The notes under the pieces are model-generated. The model worked only from the letters and a program-made list of their open reading frames with translations, was not told where the DNA came from and ran no database searches. Made by a program: the position numbers and the translations under genes. Below are positions 47,130-59,930 of a stretch of 64,000 nt of DNA, piece by piece (within the stretch, counting starts at the first letter, position 1; every line of letters starts with the position of its first letter). The DNA is from Diphasiastrum complanatum (Eukaryota > Streptophyta > Lycopodiopsida > Lycopodiales > Lycopodiaceae): the NCBI GenBank assembly GCA_029204225.1, contig CM055109.1, positions 39,283,886-39,347,885 of the forward strand, given 5' to 3'.

Positions 47130-48769
47130 GAAATCGGAACGAGGTTTGTGGATCGGACGGTGGTGGGAGGTGTTAGGGCGCTGGAGCTCAAAAGTACAAA
47201 GGCTGTGAGATATTCAAAGCATATGCCGTTTGTTTCTGCGTTTGCGTTTTCCTTTTGCTCCAGTTTTTTGTCATCGATCGTCCTCGACGTCGCAGAAACG
47301 AGAAGAAGGAGAAGAGAAATAAGAGAGAAGAGAAGAGACGCAAGCGTCGTCGTTTCTCGCATTCTCTTGTTGGCTTGCTCGCTCTCTCGCTCGCTGGCTC
47401 TCGATTTCTGGAGGCGAGAGCGATCTTCGTTGCATTCGATGCTTTCCGCTGCGCCATTTTTTGTTTTCATCTCTGGCATTCAGCTTTTGTGTCACCGGGG
47501 CAGCTGCTGCAGGACATGCCTGGAAAGCGCTTGATTCTTTGAGGTTTGATTGGATTCTCATTGGCTTTGTTTTGTTTTTTCGCTCAGGCTCTTGTGGTTT
47601 TGTCTCGCTCTCGACCCCGCAACTTCGATTTGCATATGATCTTAGATTTGGTTGAGTAGTTTGATTTGTTTTCCGGTGAGATGTGTGAGTAAGGGGGCTG
47701 CTCTTGGCTATTTGCTTGCGGCCGTTCAATATTGTTGCCTTTTGAAGGTTTTTCATGAACCTGGTGGAAATTCTTTAGAAAGTCGACGCAATTGCACCGT
47801 ATAGATGGTTTTGGGATAAGGGGGATTGTAACGAAGGTTTTTATTTTAGTGCACCGCGTTTCGTTTCTATTTGATTCAAATTCGCAGCTACGGAATCATC
47901 CTCGAGTATTCATGTTCATGCCTTTGCCTATTATCGGAAATGCAATGTAGACATATCATTTATCTTTCCCTGTCCTTGAGCTGCTATTCACTTGCAGAAG
48001 TTGGCGTGTGCCGGTTTTGGAGCTAGTTTTCCGTGTTTGTTTGGCAGCTTTGTGTGAGTGTGTTTCATTTGGAGCCAATAATTGAAGCTGTCTGTGTTTT
48101 CCTTCAAATGCATAACCTTCCATCGTATAGGTCTCTCAAACTTAATGAAATTTGACATTCATCAAACTCATGCCCTAATCATTATTGTGTCATGCAGCAT
48201 CTTTTAAACCTATGAAATCTGTACTTTGGCATGATGGACATATCCACATTCCGGTAGCAGTTTGGCAAAGTAAGGGCGTTTTCCAGTTTATATGGAACTT
48301 AGGACGTCTCTGATGATTGTAACATGATCGTTCGCGTTTCGACTCACTTTGAGCATATTTGTCGCTTTTTAGGCAATATCGAGTCTGAACTATTTCCACA
48401 AACTGAAACGAAACTCTAGAAAGAGACCGTGAGAAAAAAGGTTTGACTGCCTGAAGGCATGAGATATAACGGATTTCTCCGATTCGTTACAACATTTGAT
48501 TCTTCACAGGCTACTACTAGCACATATAGATAGCCTTTTTTATTCCAATAGTAATTTGTGTATTTGCCGCAATTAGGCAATTGCATGTTCACGTTTCTTA
48601 TCTACGGAGAATCAGCTGTATGTTTGTAGCTAAATAAAGGCGGGAGCATACCGTGCCTGCAAACGGCTGAAAACAAAGCTCAGCCTGAATTATATCTTCT
48701 CTTCAATTTCTGATTCCAACAAGCAAGCTTCGATGTGTGCACGTTGTCCAAACTTTGGAATATATTAAA
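47130..48769 (+). other. PAH 5' untranslated region and probable leader intron
   Basis: GC-richer, with CT-rich stretches (47270-47420) typical of a plant transcribed leader, then T-rich intron-like DNA. The transcription start and leader splice sites cannot be fixed from sequence alone. Several overlapping frames at 47010-47760 on both strands are not supported as genes. Confidence 0.5.
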
Positions 48770-51700
48770 ATGTATGCTGTGGGAAAACTGAGCACCTACA
48801 TATCACAAGGGGTTTACACTGTAGCAGGCCCTTTTCATCCTTTTGGTGGTGCTATTGACATCATTGCAGTTCAACAACAGGATGGCAGTTTCAAAAGTAC
48901 TCCCTGGAATGTCAAATTTGGAAAATTTCAAGGTGTTCTCAAACGCCGGGAGAAGCTTGTGGATGTGGCAGTCAATGATGTGGAAGCTGATTTTCACATG
49001 TATTTGGATCACAAGGGTGAGGCTTATTTTCTCGAAGATGCAGGCTCAGTCAATGACGATAACGTCCTTTCACCATCTAGTGCACCTTCATCTGGTGACG
49101 AGGGTCCAGTGAAGCCTCTTGCAATTGAGTATCACAAAGCACAAGAGTTGGAAACAGATGAGAGGCCTCCTGTACAAGAAGATGACTTGTCCACAAAGAA
49201 CGAATCCAGTGTGTCTGGTGATGAAGGATTGAAGCTTGCAAGTACCAGAAAAGAGGAAGATTACAAGTTGGAAAAAGGCCTGCAAGCTGATGAAAAAGGT
49301 TCAGATGTAAAGCATGCAATGCCCCAAGATGACGTGATTGATGGTCTTGACAGTACATGTGTTACGGATAGTGAGCCCGTGAAGATAACAGGAGGGGTTT
49401 TGGAGGTCACAGAGGTGTCAACTGAAGAGCTTTCATCCTCTAGGGCTGTGATCAAGGATTTGGCCAGAGGACCAGACGAGAGTACGGCACACAATGGCGA
49501 GACGATGCATAAATTGCTGAGTAATGCTATTGGGCTAGAAGAATGTAGAGTTTCAGGTCCAGCTTCTGTTCTTATTGCAAACAATGCTTTCTCGTCATTT
49601 GCTAAAGTTGCTTCTACTTCTGATCAGCTTTCTGGTGGTTTGGATGATGCCAGTACTCCATCCCATATTTCGAAGTTGGAAAATGACATATCCTTAGTAG
49701 AATCTGACAGCTTGATGGTAGTGGAGGGCATGAAGACAGATTTTCAGGTTGCTGATTCAAGCAAAATCATTAAGACACCAGTTAGCGAAGAAGTAAATTC
49801 TCATGCTGGCATCTTTCAATCAGGTGCTGAATTCAACCCTGGGAATTTAGGTGGTTTTAGTTTATCCTCTGTCAATGTACAACTGCAACATGTTGAAGTG
49901 GCCTTAGGAGAACTAGATGATACTGAAGAAACTTTGAAAGGTGAGAGCATAAAGGTTTCTGATACGAGAAATTTGTTCTCTAGCCAGGGGGTCTCTGTTT
50001 GTACCGAAGTACTAAATTTGGGGAGCAATGTTATACTGGATGAAAAAGAGAGTACCAGTTCCCAGAAAGGATTACCTGAAAACAAACAAATTGAAGTGAA
50101 CGTGGAGACGCCAGAGAAAATAGTCGTGCTACAGGAGTTGTCAAAGGATGAAGAAGAGTTGTCTACAGAAAGGAGAAACTTGTCAGAAGGAGCTCTGGTT
50201 GGCAATTCGTCTCTGCAGAGCTCAGCAAAGCCTTTTAGTGATGTCATAATGAGCCCACATACAGAGGTTGTGGTAGAGCAAGAGAGAGCCTGGAGGAAGG
50301 TCTTGGAAAAAGCAGCATTGGCTTTAAAGGATGCCCCAACAGCAGCTAGTAGAGCCAATCCCAAGCAAATAGGTCTTGAAGATTCTGGAGAGCTATCAGA
50401 TTCATTGGAGAAAAAGTCGTGGGGTTGGTGGGGCTGGAGAGGAAGTTCTCCTCAAAAAAAGCAAATGATTGAAAAGCCTGACCGACGTTCCTCTAGACTT
50501 TCACGAAAACTCTCTGGCAGAAATAGTAAGTCCATGAAAGATGGCCTGAGTGACATTTGTCCCACAGAAGCGCCTACTGAAGTGAAAGACTCCATGACTG
50601 AATTGACTTTGGGAATGACTAACCACAAGGACAATTCCCACAGCTCACCTTCAAGCAATGCTGATAAACCGATTGAGGTCGAAATACAAAAAGATATGCT
50701 TATAGGAGTGGCAGCTTCTAGTGATAACCAAGGTCCCTTTTCAGAAGAAGGAACTAATCTTGTTGAAACGGGAAAGGAATCAGTCTCTTTGTCCAGCCAG
50801 AGCATGAAAGGAGCAAGCGAACAAGAAGCAATTTTGAAGCCTAGAGATGGTTTAAAGCCAACAAGATCAATCTTAAGCCGTGTATTTGGAGGAAGTGGTA
50901 GAGCCCAAAGTGGCTTGCAGGAGCATGCAGCAACACTTAAATCAGAACATATCGACGTTGAGGGAGAACAGCAGAAGGAAAGCTTGGTAGAGAGAGCTGA
51001 AATAATTGCCGAGCTTTTGGAAAGGAAGTGGAGCATGAGTAGTCAGATCAAAGGTAAAGACACTCAGAGGTTACCACTGTCATATACTCCATCAATGCAG
51101 GGTAGTCATTTTGCAGAACATGTAAATGCCATTAATCTGGAGGAGGGAAATAGCAATGTGGAAATTGACGAATCATGTACAAAGACAACATTAATTAGCA
51201 ATACTGGTGATTCAGAAACTGGTGAAAAAGAGGAAGAGTTGTTAAGGGGAGCTCTACTCCTTGAAGGCACTATTTTGCCTCAGGTGCAGGAACAAACTGA
51301 ACTACACAACTGCATACTGGATGAGAGTAAGGTTGAGAGTGCATTTGCTTTTTCCCCGAGTAACCTTTCTGTCACATCACGCAGTCAAGTGGACAGAACC
51401 TTGTTGTTGGAGTCTACAACTTCAGTTGAAAATTTATTTGTCCCAGAAGGTTATCAAGTTGACCAGCACAATAAGTCTGTGACATTAGAAAAAAAAGTGG
51501 ATGTTATCAATGGGTTTACTCAAGAATTTATTGATAAGAACCATTTATCTGAGAATGGTCTCAAATGTAGGGATGAATTCCTGGTAGAAGCTTCACCTCC
51601 TGATGTTCTTAACAGATCAATAGAAAATCTCAAAAGAGCTGAATACATAATTCAGCAGGATGAGCTATCAGATGCTGAGGCAAACACATCAGAACGCTCT

Positions 51701-52931
51701 CCCTCCAAGTCTATTGAAGAACTGGAAGTAGATTCAAATGGAGGCTGCAGAAGTCATCTAACCTTTTTGGGAACTAAAGTTACGGAAGATGCAAGAATTG
51801 GATCCCACTTATGTCTTGATGAAGGTTCAAATGCTTTCAAGCCTGAAAGAGCTAGGTCAGAGGAGCATGGTATGGTGGATAGGGCAAAATTGTACAGTAA
51901 GGAAAGCTTGGCGTGTTGTGATATACCTGATGAAGCAAGTGTGGCTGCAAGGGGCCAGTTTGAAGTTGATATTGATAAGGGTGTAAACGAACAAGTGGAT
52001 AAGGGGACCAATCTCGGAAATGATGATGGCAGTCAGGTCTCATATGATCTACAGTTGCCTGGAGTGGTGTCTCCTGGTAGTTCTGATTTGAATTGTGATG
52101 CTGGTTCAGCTACTTCAGCTGCAGTAGCTGATTGCTCAACTGATATGGCTTCAAGATTTTCCAACAAAACAGTAGAGAAATCAGTGGGCACAAAGTCTCG
52201 ACGTTACTTGTCTTTTAAAGATTTAGAAGAGTATTATGAGCCTCTTGGAAGCAACATTGACAGTCCTGTTAATGACGATATTGTTACTGAGGATGTTTTC
52301 AAGAGCTGTCTGGCTCTTCCCGACCTATTGTCTCTCGCTGGCGAGGATGAGGAGCAAGAGAACAGCGATGAGGCTCAGGATCTTCAGCCTGTTCCTGACT
52401 CGGGAAATCCAGATGAGAGACACATTCCTTTACATGGTGATCACGCACTCACAGAGGTACAATGCACGGAATCTATGACTGCAAAACATTCTACCCCAGT
52501 TAATGTTCCAAGAGAATTGAGGAATTTTGCCAGAAGGCCTGCTATAAAACATCTATCAGAATCAATGCCAAATTTCAGAAGTAAAACCATAGATTTTGGA
52601 GAACTCAACGCACAAAAAGTATTTAGCTGTTCGCTCGGTACCCATTCTTTGCTGGAAGATCACCATGAGAAACCTGAGTTAGCTTCTGATTCTGATAATC
52701 AGGCCAGTGTCAATTTGACTTCAAGCATTGAGTATTTCCATTTGATTGGAAAGGAAAATGATTTGCGTAAGAACTCAGAACAGGAAGGTTCTAAAGCACT
52801 TGAACGTCCCTTCAAGAGTTCCAGTCCGTCTGTCCTTAGGCAAGCATCTGACCATATTCATACATATCATATGGCATCTGCTGGAGGAGAGGTCTCTTTG
52901 ATTGATACACAAGTCAACACTCCTGACACAG
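48770..52931 (+). CDS. PAH: PAH coding exon 1
   Basis: 4,162 bp, N-Lip plus the whole variable middle region; donor CACAG/GTATATG, phase 1. Many plant genes of this family split this region less evenly; here one huge exon holds it. Confidence 0.93.
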
Positions 52932-55900
52932 GTATATGAAACGAAACTGGCTAGAGGAGTTAATGCTTTTTGCTAAACAAAGAACAACGTAGTCTTTCTA
53001 CTATTACTTCTAGATCCGCTTTTCATATGTAGGAATTGTGTGGCAGTTGCAATTCTTGTTTCTCCTTTTTGGGATCACTTGTAACTGTTTGTAAGTCATG
53101 CAGGCTTTGAGCTTTCTCTGTGTAAGCATCTACTAACAAAAGGCATGGGGAAGGAGGCTGCTGCCAAGGCATTTGATTCTGAAAAACTTTCACTGCAACG
53201 TTTCAAGAGTTCCGGGGCATCTATCGCGGGGAATGAAAAGCTTGTTGTTAGAGTTGGTGGTAAATACTATCCCTGGACTGTAGCTGCACCAATCATTCTT
53301 GGAATGCTGGCCTTTGGGCAGTTTGTTTTTCCAGATACTGAGGGAGAAATTGTAGTTGAAGCCCCAGCAGCAGTTAAATACCCAAAAGCTGTATTGGATG
53401 CATCTACCACTTCTGCAGGGTTATGGAGGCTTTGGCCTTTTCTTTTGCGAAGGCCCAAGACTCCTGAAAAAGGAAATGCAAAATCAACCTTTTCAACAAA
53501 AGCTTTATTAGTCGCTTCAACAATGGCTGTAGAAGCTCCCTTGACAAATGATTTTTTGCACAAAAATGGTTACTATGGGTATCCATTACGAAGACATATA
53601 TTACGAACGAAGGTTCCAACTTCAAAGCAACTAGCATCTCTCAATTTGAAGGAGGGAAAGAATAAGATAACATTCACATTCTTCACCAACGTACTGGGAA
53701 GCCAGCAGGTATGTGGGCTACAGCTTTGCCTGTACGGTTTATATTTGTGATCTGTGATTATTTGGTGTTTTTGGGAGTCTTCATAATTTGTTTACCCCTT
53801 ACAACATATGGAATCTCAGTGATTTTTGCTTCTTTTGGAACAGTAACTGAGGCTTGTTAAGTTTATGTCCGTTGAATTCTGTAAATTGTGCACAAATGTA
53901 CTGCTTATAGGTTCTATTGATGGATTAGGGCTGTGAAAGTCCTCCCTGGAACGGGAAGAATGCTAAGTTAATGGTCTGAAGTCCTAAGGTGGACTATCCA
54001 TAAATTATGATTAGTTATTGGCATCTAAAAAGTTTCTTGTTTGTCCAGGTGGATGCCCATATATATCTATGGAAATGGAATGCGCGGATAGTAATATCTG
54101 ATGTAGATGGGACAATCACAAGGTGAGTTTTTTCATATAGACCTGTTCGCTTGCTGTCATTTTCTGTACAGATACTCTTTTAGTTTTGAGAGATTTTAAT
54201 GGGTAAATTTTGAAATCAGCTCTCCAGAGCAATTCTGATTTGCATTAATTTGTGTTACCAAAACTTTAGTCCTCTGAGCTCTTTTGCTGTGCACTTTAAT
54301 GAGCATCAGTTGTTCATACTTCATAAGCTTAACTTATTGACATAGCTCAATATGGCTCTATGATAGTAATCAGCATGATCAGTGAAAGTATTAGCTCATC
54401 TTTAGTTGCTATGGATTCATTGATGCTTTGCCTTGGCATAGTGGCATAGTAGGGGCTTGTTTCTGCTATACTTTGAACTTCAAGGTTTCTATCATGCTAA
54501 TGTTGGGCATTTTCACGAAACTGGTAACATTTACAAAGAGTGACACATAACTACCACTTACTGGTACCAAATTGCAAAAAATTGATCGTGAAGGTGCAAT
54601 ACATTGCAACAGTCCAGTTAATAAAGAGCATGAGAGCTTATCTGGTGCACTTAGCTGCAAAGAATTTTGGCATATTATGGAGATCATCTTGACTGATCGT
54701 GATGATGTAGCTATATATGATGCAATTAGCTTTGTAACATTCACCCAGCTGGTAAAAATTTTATCAAAATTTTTGGAAGTGCTCCTTTGGCAGTAAAGAG
54801 TCGAAAATTCAAGACTGCAAACCATCTTATTCTCTATTTTAGGTACCTTTTGACAGACTGTACGGACTTAATTTGCTTAACCGATGTTGCAATTTTAACA
54901 AAATTAAGACACAGGGCTTTTTTTCTGAAACACAGAGTGAATCCTTGCGTAGTGAACAATCTTTTTACAAATTGCAAGCCCTGAAGTTGTGTACAGACAA
55001 GTTCAGATTATGTACAGAAACTGATATGGCTTGATTCTTTACATGAAGATGACTTTTGATTTGTCACAAACTATAGCACATGTTAGATAAAAAGATTCCT
55101 TATCATGGCTATTTGGGAGCATGAATGTGATCGATGAAGGACAACATTGACAGCAAATCACAGAAGTCATCGAAACATTTGGAAGTTTGATACTCCCACA
55201 GATGTTATGTTTACATTACATGGAAATCTGCAATTTTTGCTCAACTGGAAGGATCAGTCAGAGGAAGCAAGATAGTCTGTAACTTTTTTGTGCCATAGAA
55301 GAATAAGCCAGGTTCAGCCTCTATGTGGATGGAAGAAATGAAATGTGAAAGTTTGACTTATTTGTTATTTTCTAAGTTTACCAACTTGTCAAACTTTGTT
55401 TATCAAGGCTTTCCATGTGGATTGGACCCGATTGGAAGCTTTTTGGTTTTCTATTGATGGTTTATGACAAGCTCGTCAACTATGACTAGCTTGGGATGAG
55501 AGCGAGGTTTCCCATCATAGCCCACTTATTAGAGCTACTTTACTATCCTTGGGTCACTTGATGATCATTAGGTTGAGTATGGTTTTGACACAATTCATCT
55601 GCCTTTGACTTGACCAGTATGATGGAGTTATGGCCAATGCCAGGACTAATGCTTCCATCCGATTCGAACCTGACCGATTTGGCCGATTTGAATCGGCCAA
55701 ACTGGTTCAAATCGGAAAATGGTTTGAACTGTTTGTTTTTTTTTGGAAATTGGGTGATTCTGAAATGTGACATGTGTAGTGTTTTTGAACAAAAGCCAAT
55801 GGTAAATGCCAAGAAAAACAGCCCTAAAACAGTTTTGTTGGTTGAAAACGAGCAAGGATTTAGGACTTACCACTTAGGAAGTTAGGAGTCAGCCTTCAAA

Positions 55901-58900
55901 TTTTAGGGCAAGTTCTCACAATGCAAAACATTCCTCAACACTAAGCCCTCTTCAATGAATACATGGCAATTTTTTTCCCATTAAACTTTCTACATAGTGC
56001 ACACCACTTCCACTCTCGAGTCTTGATGAATCATGGATGATCATTTGCCCCCCCCCCCTCTCTCTCTCTCTCTCTTGCTCAGAATTGAGGGTGCGTTCGA
56101 TTTGGCCCTTGCAAAAAAGCCAACAGTCCGGTTCGAACCGGATTCCGGTGGTTCGTCCGATTAAAATGATTGAATTGTGATTCAATGTTCGAATCACGAT
56201 TCGTGGAAACATTGGCTAGGACCTTATCATCGAAGCCTTGATTTCATTTTGACGGGGTTCATTAAGTTGGATCCATTTTGATAAGACTAAGCAATATGAG
56301 CCAGAGGGATTTCAGGTAGGGTGCAAGTTCCATGGTAGTTCTAGCCCTATTTTGGTAGTATCTAGGAGGTCGCCTTAAGGAGCCTTGGAACAACGTGAGT
56401 ACAATAACTCACAGGCATTTTGCGGTTGGATATTTCTTTGTGAAGAGGAGCAATAGAAGAAACCTTGTTAGGCTTTGGGCTCACATGGAATCTACAAACT
56501 TTGTGCAAGCCAGATGTTAAAGCGTGTAGTGACTCTAAGTAGTGCTCCACCATGCGATGCCATGACCTTCTGTTCAGCACATGCATCACTCTCTATGCTA
56601 CATCATGTGTGTAGAATCTTTAACATGCAATACCAATCAAGTTGATAGACAAGTCAGATGTAGTTCCACACGAGGTGAATGCAATGCATTGAGCCCTTCA
56701 TATATTTCCAAAAGAAAATACCAAATTTTGTCATTCAAATCCAATTCTTTTCCATGAATATAGTGTCACCCAAGTAAGGGTAGATATCTTACCAAATAAT
56801 TAGCAGTCACCACACTTGCCCTTGTAGGATGGCCCAGCCAATTAATCGGTTTTGTGAATTGTTGTCTTTACAAAGTGCTACAACTCCTTAGATCCCATAT
56901 TTAATTCAAATGTTTAGTGGTATATCACGATCTCTTCAGTTCACATGTGATCTACATTTCTAAACCCCAATATATTCTAGGATAAAGCATTAGTTGTTTA
57001 CCTATCTCCCTAGACTCTCATTGTGGGATCTATGCCTATGTCTTTTCAATGAGTCCTTCTCTCATTGTTCGAAGGTTCTAGGTTCAAGGAACGTGTTGAA
57101 GTTGGGGATTGATTGACATGCATTTCCTCTTGCAATTTTTTGTGATGTTCAGTGATGTACTTCAAATAGGCTTTCCTACACTAGCTGGTTGCGAGCAAGT
57201 CGTGCCACTCCAATAATTGTCATTTCTTGCACTCATGATCATAGTGATCAGGGAATGGGAACGAAAACGACCCTGAAAAAATGGGAACGGGAACGAGAAC
57301 GCCACGTCAATATAATAACATTCAATCAAAACATACACATACACATCAAAATTTGAAATTTATAGAATTTTGTGTATTGAAATTACACATAATACAAGCA
57401 GTCCTCTTTCATTTATCTTGTTTTTAGGTCTTAGCAGAAACTGTGACCAGGGAACACATTTCCAAGGCTTCCCCTCCATTTATCTTGTTTTTGAGTCGTT
57501 GCAGAAACTGTGACCAGGGAATGCGTTCCCATTCCTTGGGAACGCATTCTTTGGTCACGTTCCCAAACTCACGTTCCCAAGAATGTTCCCAACAAGATTA
57601 TGCTGGAAATGTGTGGCACGTCTTAAGAGCCACGTTCCCACGTTCCCTGGTCACTATGCTCATGATTCAACTGATGGTTTGGATCTAGAAAGAAATGAGG
57701 GATAGCAAAGTTAACAAAGAAAAAGACATTGTGGATGCTCTTTTAAGTTCTTATGATATTTTTGCAAAATATTTTCCTTCTGGTTTCCCTTGTCTTGTTG
57801 AGGTTGCAATAGATATGGTTCCTTGTAGTAAACCTGTCCATAGGACACCTATAGGCTATCCTTTAAAGAGGAGGAATAAATCAAAAGAACAACTGTTTGA
57901 AGACCTAGAGAAGGGTTGGATTCAACCCAATAATTCTCCTTTTGGTGCTCTTGTTTTGCTAGCATTGGCTTTAATTTCTTGTCCTGGAGTCTTTATTAGT
58001 AGTTTTTTGAACGTTGCTTACATATTTACAGGCTTTCAGATCTTTGATATTGTATTATTTGGTTCTTGTTGTGCATGGAATTCGAATCGAGAGTGTGGCA
58101 CTGTACATTAGTCAACAGTTCAGGATTAAGATGGGCTCCATGGCTAGTTCTCAATAGTTTCTATGCACTGTGTAATGTTTTACCATCAAGTAGAAGCAGC
58201 TAAACTCCGTCTGTACTGCATGTTCCATGAATATGAGCACAATCTTGCAGTAATTGAATTGGTTTGCGAAATTGGTTTGGAACCTGATATGTTTGTTCTA
58301 GAAACTTCTTTCATAAGATGTAAATGTTAATTCTGTATTCATGCATGTATTGGAGTTAAGATTGGAATTGCAGGTCAGATGTGTTGGGCCAAGTGATGCC
58401 CCTAGTTGGGAAAGATTGGACACAGACAGGCGTCACTCGTCTTTTCTCTGCTATCAAGGTTTCATATCTTTCTCTTTGCAAAAGATAAAAGTAAGCTGGT
58501 TTTTTATTTTCTCAGCCCATTTCTGATGATTAGTAGTAGGTCCATGATGTTGCAGCCAATTGGCCGTTTCCTTTTCAAAGCAAGAGATTTGCAGTATTTC
58601 TTACTAGCACCTAGATGTGTGAGTTTCTTAAAAATTTTGAGCTTTGAACACATATATATTGTTGAGAAGCTAATGTATTTTATATCAACTTATTGCACTA
58701 AGTTTCTGTTTTGTGACACCATACATGTCTATGGAACAAGTCATGTTTTTGGGTCACCTGTTTTTGCATGAATTTGTCACTATTTGAATTTAGGGCTTTG
58801 ACTAAATCCTTTGGAGGGTATGCCTTGATTATAGCCTGGGCCCTGGTAATGAAGTAACTCGGGAGTATTGGCATCTCAGGATAATGGATACGAGTTGATG

Positions 58901-59930
58901 TTCTTAAGTGCCAGAGCTATTACTCAAGCTTACATTACACGTCAGTTCCTGCTGAATCTCAAGCAGGTGAGAAGGTTTGCCTACCTGATCAAGTTTTGGT
59001 AATTTAACGTCAGTTGAAGCTTTGGTGATACTCAATAATTAACGAGCCTGGTATGCACTTTAAATAATTGACTAAAGGTTTGATGTAGAAACATAGCAGC
59101 AGTCTTTCTAAAATAACGTAAATGTGTTCAGTTTTTTTGTTGTATCTTTAGTAATGGTATGAAGTGGTTATTGCTTAGCCCCAGGAACTTTTGTCCTAAT
59201 AGGCTTATTGATCTCCTTGGCACATGATTTACTAGCATGTGCCCGGAATTGAAATTGACTTTTCTGAAAGACAAGCTGATACAACATTTTGATGGTTTCA
59301 ATGCTTCTGTTCTGTTTGTGGAAGACTGGAACTTATTGCATGCGACTAATGTTGAATTCTGATTAGAGGAAGTAAATTTCAGATTTGTAAATCTATGAGT
59401 GGAATTGGATAGTTTATTGAACAAGTTTTCATGATAGCCCTTAGTCGTTGTTAGCTTATATTCAAGGATGGCAAGTTTTTCCTTGCAAAATACCACATCC
59501 GGCACTTGTCACAGGGTCTGTTAAGGAAATGAATTGTTTTACAGTCTCCTTTCAAGAATTTACAACCTTAAAAAAGCTGAAGTGCAAGGGGTATTGCTTA
59601 TATCACATGTCATATTTATCAAAAAAATAGCTGCACTAGGGTATCACATTATTTTATCGGCACATTCAGCAGTGAGTTTGCATTAAGTTCTTGCATGAAG
59701 ATGAATTTTCATATGTCGAGGTTAAGAGGAGGTTTGTAAAGTTAGTATATCTGTGGATTTGGACATTGACATAAAGTACAAGCTTATTAGGAAATATATG
59801 AATTGAGCTGATTGTACCTCCTCCTATGCTACTTACATTATGAAGTCTTATTCTGCAGGATGGTGAGCCTCTTCCAGATGGTCCAGTAGTAATTTCCCTG
59901 ATGGACTAGTCCCATCCCTGTACAGAGAAG
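48770..59930 (+). CDS. PAH: Lipin-family phosphatidate phosphatase, 5' and central part of the gene
   Basis: Mg-dependent phosphatase converting phosphatidate to diacylglycerol at the ER, feeding galactolipid, phospholipid and triacylglycerol synthesis; plant PAH genes also restrain phospholipid synthesis. Coding exons in the window: 48770-52931, 53104-53708, 54049-54122, 58374-58458, 58880-58966 and 59859-59930, with GT-AG introns and matching phases. N-Lip: residues 1-95 ([53 protein letters not shown]). The middle is long, acidic, Ser-rich and low-complexity, with one WGWWGWRG block. LNS2 begins at [12 protein letters not shown] in exon 2; the catalytic DVDGT (Asp1607, Asp1609) is in exon 3, then [17 protein letters not shown] and [11 protein letters not shown]. 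About 1,695 codons are visible, against roughly 900 in Arabidopsis PAH proteins. I chose ATG 48770 because the family begins there. Exon 6 carries a frameshift. The remaining LNS2 exons are not seen before 64000. Confidence 0.93.
53104..53708 (+). CDS. PAH: PAH coding exon 2
   Basis: Acceptor TGCAG/GCTTTG. Encodes [41 protein letters not shown] and, at the end, the LNS2 entry [19 protein letters not shown]. Donor CAG/GTATGT, phase 0. Confidence 0.93.
54049..54122 (+). CDS. PAH: PAH coding exon 3 with the DxDxT catalytic motif
   Basis: 74 bp. [20 protein letters not shown] then GTITR: the HAD-type nucleophile Asp and second Asp of the Mg-dependent phosphatase. Acceptor TCCAG/GTGGAT, donor AG/GTGAGT. 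Confidence 0.95.
54123..57239 (+). other. PAH intron 3, left part
   Basis: Start of a 4.25-kb intron. No gene; short frames only. Contains the possible inverted-repeat element at 55632-56216 with a C-run/CT-run at 56048-56075. Confidence 0.6.
55632..56216. repeat. Possible terminal-inverted-repeat element
   Basis: Left end GGCCAATG...GATTCGAAC and right end complement GCCAATG...GATTCGAAC resemble each other, and palindromic words (GGTTCGAACCGG, CGATTTGAATCG) fill the ends. The pairing is imperfect and no clear target duplication is seen. Confidence 0.3.
57240..57658. mobile_element. hAT-type MITE in PAH intron 3
   Basis: 419 bp. Terminal inverted repeats CATAGTGATCAGGGAA (left) and CATAGTGACCAGGGAA (complement of right), one mismatch in 16, flanked by a perfect 8-bp target duplication CTCATGAT (57232-57239 and 57659-57666). 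Eight-bp duplications are characteristic of hAT transposons. No transposase, so non-autonomous. The interior has a direct duplication (TTATCTTGTTTTT ... GCAGAAACTGTGACCAGGGAA at about 57414 and 57481) and many GGGAACG/CGTTCCC words. Confidence 0.92.
57690..57966 (+). pseudogene. Gypsy RT relic in PAH intron 3
   Basis: The plus strand reads [20 protein letters not shown], a spacer, then [20 protein letters not shown] and PFGALVL, the region just upstream of a gypsy RT core (compare KKGWVQPSKSPWAS in G2). The homology then fades. Confidence 0.7.
58374..58458 (+). CDS. PAH: PAH coding exon 4
   Basis: 85 bp, [19 protein letters not shown] then VTRLFSAIK; acceptor TTGCAG/GTCAGA, donor AAG/GTTTCA. 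Continues the HAD fold after DxDxT. Confidence 0.94.
58880..58966 (+). CDS. PAH: PAH coding exon 5
   Basis: 87 bp, [20 protein letters not shown] then RQFLLNLKQ; contains the conserved FLSARAI strand (HAD motif II). Donor CAG/GTGAGA. Confidence 0.94.
59859..59930 (+). CDS. PAH: PAH coding exon 6, frameshifted
   Basis: Begins [13 protein letters not shown] as expected. At 59894-59899 (TTCCCTG) the family sequence requires one more base; as written the frame reaches TAG at 59907-59909. The second frame after the slip reads the expected conserved residues, and the donor AAG/GTTTGG is in place, so the exon looks otherwise conserved. Confidence 0.85.

Noticed and set aside
47010-47756. Arg/Lys-rich and Ser/Leu-rich frames around the PAH leader
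   Set aside because: Overlapping on both strands, no motif, explained by CT-rich promoter and leader DNA.
48737-48769. Eleven extra codons upstream of the chosen PAH start, opening with GTG
   Set aside because: Not an ATG, and the lipin family begins at the following Met (MYAVGKL).
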